A stretch of 64,000 nt of DNA, from the NCBI GenBank assembly GCA_004352715.1, contig SCFE01000014.1, positions 118,252-182,251 on the forward strand, given 5' to 3'. This stretch comes from Hofstenia miamia. Its lineage: Eukaryota > Xenacoelomorpha > Acoela. Shown here piece after piece: positions 33,560-46,888 of this stretch. The notes under the pieces were generated by a model. It was not told where the DNA came from. It ran no database searches and saw only the letters and a program-made list of their open reading frames with translations. Position numbers and translations under genes: made by a program. Numbering within the stretch: the stretch's first letter is position 1; the number at the start of each line of letters is the position of its first letter.

Positions 33560-34896
33560 ATATATTGAGGGTATTCCAAAATTTATTTTTTTGAACTTTA
33601 GTGTGGGATGGGGGACAAATGGTATAAAAATATTTTTAATAATGAAATTTTTCATCATGTATTAAATTTTGTCGTGCCCTTTCTTCATTTAAATTTTACG
33701 TAAGAAGATTAAGTAGACAGCATAAAATGCGTCTTTTATTTTTATCAAAAATTTAGAATTTAATTACTAAGTTGCATTAATATTCATATTTGTTAGCTAA
33801 ACAGGGAGGACGGATGTCCCCACTCCCCTCCCACCCCTATCCACCACCTATTATATCCTCATTTTCAACACTGTTTTAGCTTTATGTGAATATTGAAATA
33901 TAAATAAATTTTTAGTGGTTTTTATAAAATAAAAACCCTTATCTTCAAAATTTTCTGCGACCCATGAATGAAAGGTGCATTAAAAAGACTAACAATAGCT
34001 GTCATGTACATATTGAAAACATTATATGATACACGAAATTACAAGCTAAGTCTATTTGTTGAAAGGCTGTTAAATTAGTTTAAAAACTTCCTACACCCAC
34101 ACATATTATTGGTAGATTTGTGAGCTAATGGGCATGAAACTTAAAATATACTTCATTCTGATTATTGTTGAGGAATTTTATCTCCTTTCAATACCAAGAG
34201 CAAGAATGAATAAATGAAATTATATAGACACTCGAAAACATCCTATACAAAATACACATATGGATTTCATAAATGATTTTCACTGACTTTAACTACCTGG
34301 GAGAAATGCAATTAAAAAAAGCTAAACTTCAAGGTAAGGACTGATTTTTCTGTTACTCGTAGTACTATAGCTTTCTATTACCATATAATTGGCCTCATCT
34401 TCAGCTAGTTTTATAATTAATCCCCAATACTTAGGCCTCTGGTTGGTCTTAAATAAAAGTTTTGATACTATCATCTCTCTAAAGTTTAATTACACACTAG
34501 TGTTTTATCCAAAAGCAAAAGAATATAAAATGTTGTTGGAGCTTAGAACTTGTTGGTATTTTGAGGTCTTTATGTAACATCAAGCAGCTCAGAAGGCTGT
34601 TAAGGTCATGGAAGATATTGCAAAGTCAGCATTAAAGCACTAATACACTTTAAATAAATAGTAAATTTGCAGAATTTTACAAAATTACATTTGAAAACTG
34701 GCATTCTTTTTGTTTATAAAATAGGCCTGCATAGAATTACTATAAAATCAAAAAATGGAGAGGGCATGAGGTTTTTTACGTTTAAGTTTTCTTTGGTATT
34801 CTTTAAGCATATTTTATAATATCTCTATGTTTTCGACTCCAAGCTTTTGCAAATTTTCTAAAAACTTATTTTAGGAATAGCCCTATTATATATTTA

Positions 34897-34940
34897 TATA
34901 TTATTTATATATATTTATATATATATATATATATATATAG
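34897..34940. repeat. (TA)n microsatellite
   Basis: TATATTTATATAT units passing into a pure TA run. Confidence 0.9.
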
Positions 34941-35186
34941 GAAAACAATTCGTAATTGGTATATAGATATAGGATTTAACAATCAGTGCTGATGCTATTA
35001 AATTAAGGAATGAAAGTCTGTCAGTTACTCCTTGAACAAAGCGTGAGGTTTATTCACCAATTTGAATGCACACATTTGTTAATGTGGTTTTAGCATAACT
35101 TTTATGAGATAGTAGAAAGTAAAACTTTGTATGTTAAAGAATTAAAAATATTCAATCTTAATATTTTCTCAGAAGGAAGATATTAT

Positions 35187-35330
35187 ATAAACCAGGGTGG
35201 CAAACGGGTCGACACAACCCGACCCGATCCACGGGTTGGGTCAAAGAAAAGTTAAGTCGGGTTGGCTCGGCTCGGGTTGTGAGTCACACTTGCTTGGATC
35301 AGGTTGCCGAGTCATAGAAATGTATTATTT
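35187..35330 (+). mobile_element. possible hAT end: GC-rich CAGGGTGGCAAACGGGTC patch
   Basis: CAGGGTGGC begins a GC-rich block with ACCCGACCCGATCCACGGGTTGGGT (an imperfect dyad) and CGGGTTGGCTCGGCTCGGGTTG. CAGGGTGGC-type starts are typical of hAT MITEs, but no matching right end (GCCACCCTG) was found nearby, so this is a truncated copy at best. Confidence 0.35.
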
Positions 35331-36102
35331 GAAGGGTTTCCCTGAAATATTACTGAAAACTGTCTAAGCTTACATTTCAAGCCGAACTGGGTCAAATTAA
35401 ATTTCAAGGACTCACATTCCTCTAGACTTACCTGGAGAAGTCCTTGGCAGTGTATATACGGAACAATAATCTGCTGAGTTTAGTTGTTGCAACCAGGAGC
35501 TCCAGATCTTTTTATATCTTAAAATTGAGTGTGGAATTTGTTTTAATTCTTTTAAAAACTTAATTTTTATTGATAAATGATAACGCTTTTTTGCGCTTCA
35601 GGTATAGTTAGAATTTTTAGTACATATGTTTACCAATGCATAGGAGCACTTTCACCCATAGACGTGTCAATATGAAAAGGTTTCACGCAATGATAACAAA
35701 AACAGTACAAATTTGAAGAATATTGTCAGCCTTATGTCTGTTATTGACTAATAATTTTAAATTCAACCCACATATTAAATCCATCATAAAACATTTGCAG
35801 CAAATAAACTTCGATTTCTATATCATAAGCAGGGGCGAATAAATATGTGAAAGTTTTGCTAAATAAGTACTTAAAAAAGTGGTCGAAAAACCTAAAAAAA
35901 AGTGAATAAATATGTGAATTTAATTCGCATATATAGGAAATTTTCTAAATTGGCGGTTGAAACGTTCGGAGCCTTTTCTTGCTTTTCGTTAAATAATAAA
36001 TGCATTTATTGCTGAAAGTTACAAGCCAATCCATTTCAAATGAATATATTCTTTTCATAAATTGCACTTAAAGTTTTAGCCTTGAGATATTAGATGGAGA
36101 TC

Positions 36103-36106
<4 letters not shown>

Positions 36107-36147
<41 letters not shown>
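36107..36147. repeat. (TA)n microsatellite
   Basis: About 20 TA units with one TGTA interruption near the right end. Confidence 0.95.
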
Positions 36148-36148
<1 letters not shown>

Positions 36149-36779
36149 ATTTTCAACTTTGCAAACTTTAACAAATTATTACTCCATCATAATTAGAGAT
36201 ATTTGAATTCTGTTTTTTGGTTAGCTGCGGACGTAATTGAGGCTTCGAATAGCATGTCAAATGTTGAAATTTGACATGTTAAGGCCGAGTAATAAATTTT
36301 TAATCACAAAAAGTGTGTTAATTTTCTAACAATTCAAATGAATATCAAAACTAATTGCATTAAATGCACAAACATTGCAGTTACCGGTCGAAATGTTGAC
36401 ATAGGTGTTAGACGTAACAATTATATTTAAATATCATAGATATGATACTTCTAGAACTTCATCATCGTCAAATCTTATGATAATTTCTATTAAGGATAGT
36501 TTGCCTTTCTTTCATCTGATTTCCCAATGGAGCTCATGGGAAAAGGGCTTTCAAAAGTCGAATATGTCACTAACCATCCTATCCCAAGAACTTTGACATC
36601 ATTCATAAATTTGATTAACATCAACTTCAATGATAAATTCAGCACTTCAGTCATACTCCAATGACAAATACACTAATATTATGCACTTTATTCATTGTTC
36701 TTAACCTCAAGAATCTTAAAGGATCAAAAAGATTATAGAGTGATCTTAGCATTTATTTCAGTATTCTTTTAATATTTTG

Positions 36780-39000
36780 GGCTGCAAAAACAAGCGAATA
36801 GTTATATATTCCAAAAAATAACTACCTTTATGAGAAGAGTTAATGAAATTAATTGTACAGGAAGAATCTGTAAAGATTCTAGAATTTATCATGGCGTCCT
36901 CACAACATCTCAATAAAATGATCTTGTTCCACTTGCTCTTCAATTAGAGCAAACATTATTCGGCATTAATTGAAAAGATCTTCAAAATACCATACCTTAA
37001 GAGTAAATAACAGACATTTCATTAATGAAATACACTAAGTTTCACATAAGATATATCTGAAATAATTCGCATCTAATTTTAGTTTGAACATTAAAGTGTC
37101 CACCTTAGGCACCCTATCCTACACAAAATGGCTTCTCACAATAAAGTCAGATTGATTATCTAGAAATTGAATTACACAAGTTTCATGCGTGACTAAATTT
37201 ATTTCAATGTTTTAAGAAGTTCTATATGTTGAACTTCATTTGCTTTAGCAATTAGATACCGGTAATATAAATTTAAAATGTCTAAAATTCAATATAAATC
37301 CAATTCGAATGTATGCTAGAAATATAATGGGATTCAAACATAAAAGCTTAATACAGGTTTGCAACTTGAAGAAGCCTTTTACAAAGGTAAAGGTGTGACA
37401 CAGCTCTGAAATTGGAGCTATTCTTAAACCCTTTCTATATTGAATATAGGTACTTATCAGTCAGAAAGAAATGTGCAAGCTGTAAGAGAAAACAAAATAA
37501 AAACTAACGCTCGAAAATTCAGAAAATATTGAAGCTCAGACACTCGTTTGCATGGCTTTAAATCCTTAAATTTGATTAAGCATATTATTTTTTCTTCTCT
37601 TTTGTCATATTCCTATTCGGATCGGAGTGTGATCCACTAGCAATTTTGATGAGCGAGGAGTATTTTCATATACTGCGGACAAATGAAAACATGCAATATT
37701 ATTATCCATTTTATATCGTTTTATATTTAATAAATTACCTGAACAAATAAATTTTTATTCTGAAGATTTCAGTTCCAACTATTTAATCTCTTAAGATCAA
37801 ACTGTTAAAGTTATCTTACGTTATTCTTGACAAAATAAATTCGCTAAATGCTATTGAAAGTCTAAATAGTACTTTCAACAACACACCTACAAATTAACAA
37901 GATAATTTATGTTAATGAGAGAATTAAGTATGTTCTTTCGTGGTAGTCATGGTTTGTCAAGCAATGATAACATTATAACTGAATTGGCGGTTATTTTAGA
38001 TAACTAGTAATAGTAATTAATTCTAGTGATGGTTGCAATTGAGCCGGAGGTGTTCATGACGATCACGTTGAACACCCTAATAATACGAATGGGTGATTTT
38101 GTTGCATTTTGTTGTGCCTGTTAAATTGAGTTTAAAATATAAATAAAATCGGAAAAAAGCATTTTAATAAAAAAAGGACGTTCTGCCATTGTCTTTGCGT
38201 ATTTTTTTCATTTCTATCATGTGTACATGCATTTTTGTTCAATATTTGAAATATAATTACCTCATTAATATTTTATATGTAAAGATCAAATTCAAATATT
38301 TTAGGAATATTCTCTAATTTTCATGCTATTTTTTAATCACTACTTGATTATTTTGATAATCGTTAAATGTAAATATAAATTGAAATTTTCTGAACCAAAC
38401 AGCATGATAGCATACATGTTGGAAACCAATGTACATTTTGCTTCAATGCATAAGCTGCAAACAAAAAATAATGTTTCCAGTTGTCTTTTTCCTCTAAAAA
38501 TAGGGTATTAATACTTTCTCAACTTTGTTCAAATGTGTTTTCACTACCTACTCTTAAAATAAATAATCTATAACACACCCACAAATTAACAGATCATTTC
38601 ATTGTAATGAAAGTATGCCAGGTGATTTACATAGTAGGTTTGTTATTGTCTTAATTTGAGGGGCGTGCATTGCTATCAGTAAAAGAAATATGTATATAGT
38701 GTTATTGTTCAGGAAATTTTGTCTTTAATGGGGTAGGAACGCCTGGATAATGTTTAGAATTACTCTTAACAAAGAAAGTAACATTAAGAAACATTAAGAA
38801 ATTAAATATTAGATAACATGACAAACGATTACAAAGAATTCATTCACGAAGAAACTTCATATTATGCGGTGTATTAGATCTTGTAATCAAATAATTAATG
38901 ATAATTTGAATTCTACGGATTGTCATTTATTTCATTTGATGCATTGAATTATCATCATTTTGTAAAGGTAGGCAGTCACGTAGACTGCTTTACATTTATA
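36780..39000 (+). repeat. direct duplication, copy A
   Basis: This segment aligns in the same orientation with 43895-46060. Shared landmarks include AGTCAGATTGATTATCTAGAAATTGAATTACACAAG, GCTCAGACACTCGTTTGCATGG and GAGCGAGGAGTATTTTCATATACTGCGG. The core 37300-37905 is nearly identical to the other copy (a handful of differences per few hundred bases), whereas the flanks differ by roughly 10-20 percent. No protein frame is conserved. Copy A carries an extra 150-base insert at about 38050-38200. Confidence 0.9.
38050..38200 (+). mobile_element. mariner-derived insert within copy A
   Basis: The stretch resembles 46455-46600: GACGATCACGTTGAACACCCTAATAATAC and TGCATTTTGTTGTGC each have close counterparts there, downstream of mariner transposase sequence. 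Copy B of the duplication has no counterpart at the equivalent position (about 45150-45200), so it probably inserted after the duplication. Confidence 0.55.
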
Positions 39001-39917
39001 TGCTAATTTGATCCAACCAACAAAAATGAATTGCATTTTTGGAATCAGCGACAGAAAATTTTACAAGTTTAATATAGAAATACATAACCTATTAAATCAT
39101 GTTGACCAATGTTATCATTTGTTGAGAAGATGACAGCCATTTAGTGAAGATTTTGAGCAGTCATTCAGCAAACAAAAATTTTGACAACAAATGTTGAAAA
39201 TAATATAATTTATTATGTGAATAAGAATTTGGCACAGTAAATTTGGTAATTTTCGATTGATTCATGTTTTTTAAGTTTCAATTTTGCTTACTAAGTAAAG
39301 TACTAAGTAATATCGTTAGTTTTTTAGGTAGCCAAATAAGAGTTTAAAACTGTGGAAAAATACTAGTCTATAATGCAAGAGTAAAATGGATCAGGAGTTT
39401 GGCCGTTCAACAGAGACACACCCAGATAGGGAAACTGGGGGAATGTCCCCCTCTTTTAAAAGAACACAGATGCTTATACATTCCTTATGAAACATATGCC
39501 TATAACAATCATAGTACATATATATTAACTATTGGCTTTACTCTATGTCTGCAGAGGTAGGCAATATGTTATTATTGCAATAATTGAAAATCGATTAATC
39601 TATAGCATACTTCATAAAAATCGATCGAAGTATTACTTAAGAAAAGGTGCCCATTATTTAAGATTCACTAAAAACGTTTTCACGAGAATTTACAGTTGAG
39701 AATATTGCTGAAACATATAATCAGGTCCCGATTTGAGAAGCATTATTGTCCTTCTAATAATATAGAATTGACTGTTGAGAGTATTTCACAGTTTGATGAA
39801 TAAAGAATATTATTTTATCCTACGACCACCAAATTCAGTTATTTTGTATAATTGAAACGTGCGGTAAGTACAAACTCACAATTGTCACTTTCCACTAAGG
39901 CTTCTAACAATGCTTAC
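39001..39917. other. AT-rich DNA, nothing recognised
   Basis: A short GGGAAACTGGGGGAATGTCCCCC patch at about 39428 may be transposon-derived. No gene. Confidence 0.55.
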
Positions 39918-40207
39918 CTTACACAAACTACAACTGCGCAACCATTGTGGCAATGGCACTGTATTGCCATGAATACATATAATGTAACTTTAAAGTTTGG
40001 GAAAACAACAATACCTCTCTTCACAGTGGGGATATCATCTAATAAATGATATATTCGTCTACAACCATTAGAAGAATCGCATTTACAATTTGCAGGATAA
40101 TCTGATTCGACAATATCATTTAAATCAGGTAGTTTATCTGCAGCCGCAAATATTGGCAATTCATCGGGAAGTATTGACCTTTCACGTCTTGAGGGAGTAA
40201 CCTTCCT
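39918..40207 (-). CDS. candidate second exon of a THAP-domain gene
   Basis: On the minus strand a TTTAG acceptor precedes 40207 and a strong AAG|GTAAGC donor follows 39918. The 290 bases between stay open and read RKVTPSRRERSILPDELPIF, then a cysteine-bearing stretch (NCKCDSSNGC) and a hydrophobic end. The phase (0 at the start) matches the donor of the THAP segment at 40649. I know no domain in this part, and the following exon was not found. It may be a real exon of a THAP gene or the remains of a THAP-bearing transposon. Confidence 0.35.
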
Positions 40208-40648
40208 CTAAATTGTTATACATTAAAAATAATATTTATTTTAAGTGATTACAAGATATTTAATAATCGAAATCAATGATAAAATGAAACGCATGAAAAA
40301 ATATGTTCAATATAATAATCCAGTATAATCTAGTCTTTATGAGTAATTATACTAATTTAAATTTGAATTATTTTGTCAAAGTAATATAAAGAGTTAAGTT
40401 ATATTAAACTCTTCTCAAAATTAATATTCTCAAAAATGTTAGCTTTGAAATCAGCACAAAAACCGTTCAATCAAAAAAATATATTAAATAGTTTACTGCT
40501 AAAAGTAAATAATGACCATACGTAACAGTGTTTTTGCAAAATAAAATACTCGAGCGAATGCATTGCTAAACGCCTGCTGATTTATATGAAAATTTTTGAA
40601 ATTTATTATTATACATTTATTTATTAACAATGAAATGAGTTTCATTAC

Positions 40649-40899
40649 CTTTGTAATAAGGGGGACATTGAAAATTGTTTTCAATTTTAATCGACCTGTA
40701 GGAGTACGTTAAAAACATGAGTGTTCCAAGTGATCTTCACACAACGATGTATGAGCTGTAATAATAAAGTCTTTGCGATTATTTGCTTCTTCCATTTTTC
40801 AAGAAGTTCCTTATTCTTAGGCAATGAAAACTGCGTCTTTTTTTCTTCAATACTATCGTATCCAGAGTTACAGTTAATTGCACAGCATTTCCCACCCAT
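40649..40899 (-). pseudogene. THAP zinc-finger domain, with frameshift and stop
   Basis: From ATG at 40897-40899 the frame reads MGGKCCAINCNSGYDS...KTQFSLPKNKELLEKWKKQI, the first half of a THAP C2CH DNA-binding domain (C-x4-C, then P and W). The second half, SLCEDHLEHSCF, lies in another frame, so one base is missing or extra near 40775. A TAA then interrupts before RTPTGRLKLKTIFNVP, the usual post-domain segment. A donor AAAG|GTAATG follows at 40648. THAP domains occur in host regulators and in P-element and related transposases, so either origin is possible. If the frameshift is a sequencing error, one lesion remains. Confidence 0.65.
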
Positions 40900-43582
40900 T
40901 GTTGTTGTAGTGCATTCACCACAAGCAATTAGTGGATAATTGTCAAGCAAGTATATTTAGCGTGGTAACGTTTAATGCTCCCTCTTGCGGGAGAATGTCA
41001 GCCTCAAATATTATTCTCTTTACTGCAAATCGCCAGGCCGTGTTTTTAACAGGCCTTGGTGATACCTAATAAATACATATTTTTACATTTGATTATGAAT
41101 AATGATTTTTAAGAAATTGCCTCATGGAACCCTACTCAGATAATATCGCCACCTAGACCAATAATAACAATATTGGGAACCTGGATAGACGCTGCGGTGT
41201 GTTAATCATAACATCATGATAGCTTGCGACTCACTATGAAATTCTATTCGACACCATTTGTTAGGGGATATGGTCTACAATTGTCACTGCAGTTTTGGAG
41301 AAGACTGAGGTGCTATTGGTTCATTCAATCGGCAGTCAAGTCAAGTTAAAACGTAGTCTAGAATAAGCAATGGCCTCGGAGATATCAGAATGGCATGTAG
41401 CGTAATGAACTGATCAGGGCCAAAACCATCTGGAATGATGTAGATTTAGCCCTATTGTAAGCTGTAAGGTGTAAAGGTAATTTTCCAGCTACATAAACCT
41501 GCTATCAGATAAAAGATACAACACTCTATTGTGAGAAAGACAGAAATTGATTAAATTGTTGAATTAGGAAAATCTATTTGTAACAAAAAATTGCTTATTT
41601 TGGCGTGTCTGTAACGTCTGACAAGGGGCAATTTAATGCACTACTCAAGCAAAACTTGCAATGACAAAGATCGCTATTTCTAAAAAATGTCTATGAAATT
41701 ATATTCTGCTAAATTGAAAATAACTTTTTCTATATTTTCAAACGTGTAGTGAAATATGGTGAATGGCATAGCTATGCTAATAATAACACTAGAGAAATAA
41801 GGTATTAAATTCAAATAATGGCAAGTTACAAAATGTAACTAAAGGTACTTAGTGGCAGCACAAGCTTACTTTGCAATGATCCTCGGTCCTGTCCTTTCTT
41901 CTTTTAACAAGAGTTCAAGAACGAAATAGACCTACACTGGTTGGATTGAACTGAATCATTGGAAAAGAAGGACTGAAATCGAAAAAATAGACTATACACA
42001 ACAGTTGTAGTGAATGCTATATAATTTCATAAACAACGTATTGAAATTGTATATTAGTATCATATGATACTAATATACACGCTTGAAAGACTTCATTTAG
42101 AATTTTCAATTTCAGTGTGATGATTTTATTAGAAGTTTCTAACATACCTACCTTTGGTCTAGCAACCCGCAAAAATTGTCTTAACAAGTACCATAGAAAT
42201 GACCCGAAATGGAAGTAAGAGGGTTCACTGGTTACCGATTAGACATGTTGACCGGCTAATTCAATCAGTTTATTACCAATCAAATTACTAAAAATATCTT
42301 ATATTTTTTTTTAAAATTATTCAGCAAAATTGCAAAAAACGAGCTTCTTTTTTAAAAAACAAACAGCTTTTCATTCAATAAGGCTGTCTATTATAATTCA
42401 AAAATAATAATTGTCGGTGATTGTAGTTTTGAAAGTTAACCTTGTTATATTTCCACGCGAAAATCGTATTGATTTCGAAATTGCACATCCGCTCCTATAA
42501 ATATTAAATCATATTGCGTTTTATTTTTCAACTGAATACATGAAGTTGTATTTCAATTGCACGTTTCTCTAAATAATTCATTTTCTTTCACTGTCTAGAC
42601 TGCAATATTGTTGAAAAACTTGTAGTTTTAACAGAAGAGTTTGTTAATAAACATTTGTTAAAAATTAGAAAACGTATATTCGTTATTTTTGTTTATGGAT
42701 ATTTTACGCGAAACCAGGCAAGCGTAAAATTTTATTGCTATAACAAATAACATATATTTACAAACAGGCTTCTATAATATAAGTAATAAATAATATTATA
42801 TAAATATACAATGAATATAATTTTGTCAACAAATTTCTTTAGTTTACAGTTTACATGTATTGAAAAAATTGACCGGCCACCGGTTAAGCGGCCGATAAAC
42901 AGCGAATGCTTAACTCAACCGGTTGCCGATTACCAATAAACATTTTCTGACTGGTTGCAACACTGGTGGAGTCGGATTCGGGTCGAGCAGAGATTGGGCA
43001 TAAGTTTTCTGGGTAAGGTGATTAAGGACTAAAACGAAAGAAATTTCTAAAATTCACCTCACACAAAAGGAAGGAAGTGTTTCCTATTAAACCTAGGAAC
43101 TGTTAGCAGCGCAACAGCCTGTGTTCGAAACTTCCTTCACCGACTGAACCATGGAATACTGCACGGGAAAAATAATTTACTGTCATTAATTTATAGCATA
43201 AACATTCATGGTTCTGTGTGTTAAGTTGAAATGAAATTAGAAAAATATGGTACCTACACTACTGTAAATATTATTTTGTATATTTTTATGACGATATTTA
43301 ATAAGTCATCAATTTTGCAATTGTCAAACACTTATTAAAAAAGACTTTCTTGTTCTTATTCTTATTCTGAAGAGTAGATATACGAAATAGTAAACCTCAA
43401 ATTGAATAGTTGCGTTTAGTTAATATCAACATATCAGTTTTGCTTAGCCTGCCAAAATGCGCAGACTATTCAATTCCCTCCAATTTTTTCTCAATTCAAT
43501 AGAACTTAGTTGTAAAATCTTAAAAATAATGAATCATCTATTTTACATGTAGGAATATACATGCAAATATGTCAGTAAAACT
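40900..43582. other. AT-rich DNA without a recognised gene
   Basis: A region at 42200-42970 contains several ACCGG/CCGGT words and ends GGTTGCAACACTGG, resembling a hAT terminus, but I could not pair its ends. Otherwise nothing is supported. Confidence 0.5.
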
Positions 43583-43588
43583 ATATAT

Positions 43589-43655
<67 letters not shown>
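43583..43655. repeat. (TA)n microsatellite, about 35 units
   Basis: The longest unbroken TA run of the window apart from those cut by gaps. Confidence 0.97.
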
Positions 43656-43657
<2 letters not shown>

Positions 43658-43894
43658 GGAGAAAAAGAAAGAATTGTCCACCACCTCAGAAAAAAAGCTG
43701 GGTTTGCCCCTGCCGTTCAAATAACATTTTTCCAACCATTAGATTTTAGGTTATGCAATAAGAATAGAATGAATTTTTCAACTAAATAGAGATCGGTAGA
43801 GTTTATGTAAGAACAACTGACCATCAAATTGGAACAGCAAGTCCATAGATAACGCAAATAAAAGTGCAAGCGACGAACAAATGGGTTACAAAAA

Positions 43895-46060
43895 GCAAAC
43901 AAATTTTTTGACCTTCCCAAAATAACTGCCCTTAGGAGCAGATTTAATGAAAATGATGCTACAGACATAGAATCTCTGAAGATTCTGGGGCATTATAATG
44001 GTGTTTGCACAACATCTCAAGAATATAAACTTGTTCTACATGCTCTTCAATTGGAGCAAAGATTATTCTGCATCAATTGAAAAGATTTCAAAATAACTTA
44101 CCTTGAGAATAAATAACAGACTTAACAAAGTACGATAAAGTTTCATTAATGAAATACTTTAAGCTTCATATAAGACACATCTGAAATAATTGTCATCTAA
44201 TTTGGCTGAGAAATGTTAGTTTGAACAACAGGTTTCCACCTTGGGCTCCCTACCCTAAACAAAATGGCTTGTCACAATAAAGTCAGATTGATTATCTAGA
44301 AATTGAATTACACAAGTTTCATGCGTGACTAAATTTATTTCAATGCTTTAAAAGTTCTTTATGTTGAACTTCATTTGCTTCAGCAATTGGATAATATAGA
44401 TTTAAAATACAAATCTAATTCGAATTTATGCTAGAAATATAATGGGATTCAAAGATAAAAGCTTAATACAGTTTTGCAACTTGAAGAAGCCTTTTACAAA
44501 GGTAAAGGTGTGACACAGCTCTGAAATTGGAGCTATTCCTGAACCCTTTCTATATTGAATATAGCTACTTATCAGTCAGAAAGATATGTGCAAGCTGTAA
44601 GAGAAAACAATATAAAAACTAACGCTCGAAAATTCAGAAAATATTGAAGCTCAGACACTCGTTTGCATGGCTTTAAATCCTTAAATTTGATTAAGCATAT
44701 TATTTTTTCTTCTCTTTTGTCATATTCCTATTCGGAACGGAGTGTGATTCACTAGCAATTTTGATGAGCGAGGAGTATTTTCATATACTGCGGACAAATG
44801 AAAACATGCAATATTATTATCCATTTTATATCGTTTTATATTTAATAAATTACCTGAACAAATAAATTTTTATTCTGAAGATTTCAGTTCCAACTATTTA
44901 ATCTCTTAAGATCAAACTGTTAAAGTTATCTTACGTTATTCTTGACAAAATAAATTCGCTAAATGCTACTGAAAGTCTAAATAGTACTTTCAGCAACACA
45001 CCTACAAATTCACAAGATAATTTAAGTTAATGAGACAATTAAGTATTTCATGATAGTTATGGTGTGTCAAGCAATGATAATGTAAGAAAATTGGCAGTTA
45101 TTGTAGATAATTAGTAATTAATTCTGGTGATATTTGAAATTGGGCCGGGGGTGTTTTATTTATTGCTATTCATGTTATACTGCACAGGTCTTTTTTTATT
45201 TCTATCATGGTGTGCATACATTTTTGTTCAATATTTGAAATAAAAGTACTTATTATTATTTTATTTCCTAAGATCAATTTCACCAAAGTCTGTGAATATC
45301 TTCTAATTTTCAAACTTTTCTTTAATCACTACTTGATTATTTTGGTAATCGTAAAGGAAGTTTAATTTGAAATTTTCTGAACCAAAATAATATGATAGCA
45401 TACATGTTGGAAACCAATGTACATTTTGCTTCATTGCATAAGCTGCAAACAAATAATTTTTCCAAAGTTGGCTTTTTTATCTATAAATAGAGAATTAATA
45501 TTTTCTCAACATTCTTCAATTGCATTGGCACTACCTACTCTTCAAATAAATAATCGATATCACACACACAAATTAACAGATCATTTCATTGTAATGAACC
45601 AATGCCAGGTGATTTACAGAGTGAGTATGTTGTTGCCTGAATTTGAGGGGCGTGTGTTGCTATCATTACAAAAAATATGAATATAGTGTTATTATTTAGC
45701 AAATTTTGTCGTTAGTCAAGCACAAACACACAAACATTTAAAGGGGGATGGGGTGCGAAGATAATAGATACAATACCATAACGTGAGTTTTTAAGAATTA
45801 CTCTTAGCAAAGAAAGTGAGATTAAGAAAGTCAGAGAAACATTAAAAAAACTTGAAATTTAGATAATATGACAAACGATTACAAAGAATTCATTTGTATA
45901 TAAGAAACTTCAAGAGATGTGGCGTTGTAAATCTTGTAATCAAGTAATTAACGACCATTTGAATTCCACAAATTATAATTTATTTCATTTGATGCATTCA
46001 ATTATCACCGTTTTCTAAAGGTACCCAGTCACTTAGACACTTAGATTGTTTTACATTTGT
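43895..46060 (+). repeat. direct duplication, copy B
   Basis: The counterpart of 36780-39000, lying about 7.1 kb further along in the same orientation. It lacks the mariner-derived insert of copy A. The part 44430-45020 corresponds to the highly conserved core. Confidence 0.9.
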
Positions 46061-46269
46061 CTTGCTCGCAATTAAGCATACAGATCTAATATATTTGAAG
46101 GTGTTTTCTTTTGGAATTATTCAACACATTTTTTTGCCTACTTATTAGTTTGTTTTTATTAATTTTGTATTGTGAATGAGAAAAAGATTTTCTTGGAAAT
46201 TCTGTTAAATGTAATATATAAATATATATTACTAAAGCAATTTTTAAAATCGATTATTTTTCGTGAATT

Positions 46270-46600
46270 GCAGTAGAAATTAATTCCACTATGGGAGCTG
46301 ATACAGTCACCTGAGGACTAACTGTCGATCGGTGACACAATTCAACAATGGCGAATTCAATGTGGATGACAAGCAAAGAGAAGGCCAGTCCTCATTACGA
46401 AACAACCATGACATACAAACGTGTAGCATAGCTTCCTCCCTCGGTGTATCACATGTGACGATTACTTTGAACACTTTAAAAATACTAATGAGTGATTTTT
46501 TTGCATTTTGTTGTGCTAGATAAATAGTTATAAAATATAAAATAGAACAAAACGTGAAGCATTTCAATAAATACAGGCGATCTTCCATTTTCTTTGGAAT
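46270..46600 (+). pseudogene. Tc1/mariner transposase N-terminal remnant
   Basis: The plus strand reads FNNGEFNVDDKQREGQSSLRNN, a degraded form of the mariner block that follows the first helix-turn-helix (F-x-x-G-x-F-x-x-x-D-x-x-R-x-G-R-P). It is followed by SLGVSHVTITLNTL and a stop. The catalytic domain is missing. The last 150 bases recur as the insert at 38050-38200, suggesting a common internally deleted form. Confidence 0.6.
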
Positions 46601-46851
46601 CCTCAGTCCTATTCAAATATCAATATGATTCGAAACATCAAAGTTATATTGAAAACGAAATTTTGAAAATGGGAGGTCCAATTACAATCAATGAAATACC
46701 GGATAAAAGTAAAATATTGAATAAACAAAGGGAATTTAACATCTGTAAATTACTTTAAAGTCATTCACCATTATATTAAACATAGCTGTAAAATGTTGCC
46801 ATCACTGAGTAAGATAGTCTAGAGATCGAAATCGGTTTATATAAGTGTATA

Positions 46852-46857
<6 letters not shown>
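46601..46857. other. AT-rich spacer
   Basis: Nothing recognised before the microsatellite and gap. Confidence 0.5.

Positions 46858-46888
<31 letters not shown>

Larger units (their letters stand above)
32776..36779. other. long AT-rich stretch with microsatellites, no gene recognised
   Basis: It contains (TA)n runs at 33509-33559, 34897-34940 and 36107-36147 (listed below) and one GC-rich hAT-end-like patch at 35187-35330. A small inverted repeat CATGTCAAAT...ATTTGACATG lies at about 36255-36281. Nothing coding is supported. Confidence 0.6.

Noticed and set aside
42200-42970. Possible hAT element with ACCGGT-rich ends
   Set aside because: The right end looks like a hAT terminus, but the left end does not align with it and no target duplication was found.
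43538-43735. Frames through the TA run near 43.6 kb
   Set aside because: They translate the microsatellite as IYIYIY; no coding evidence.
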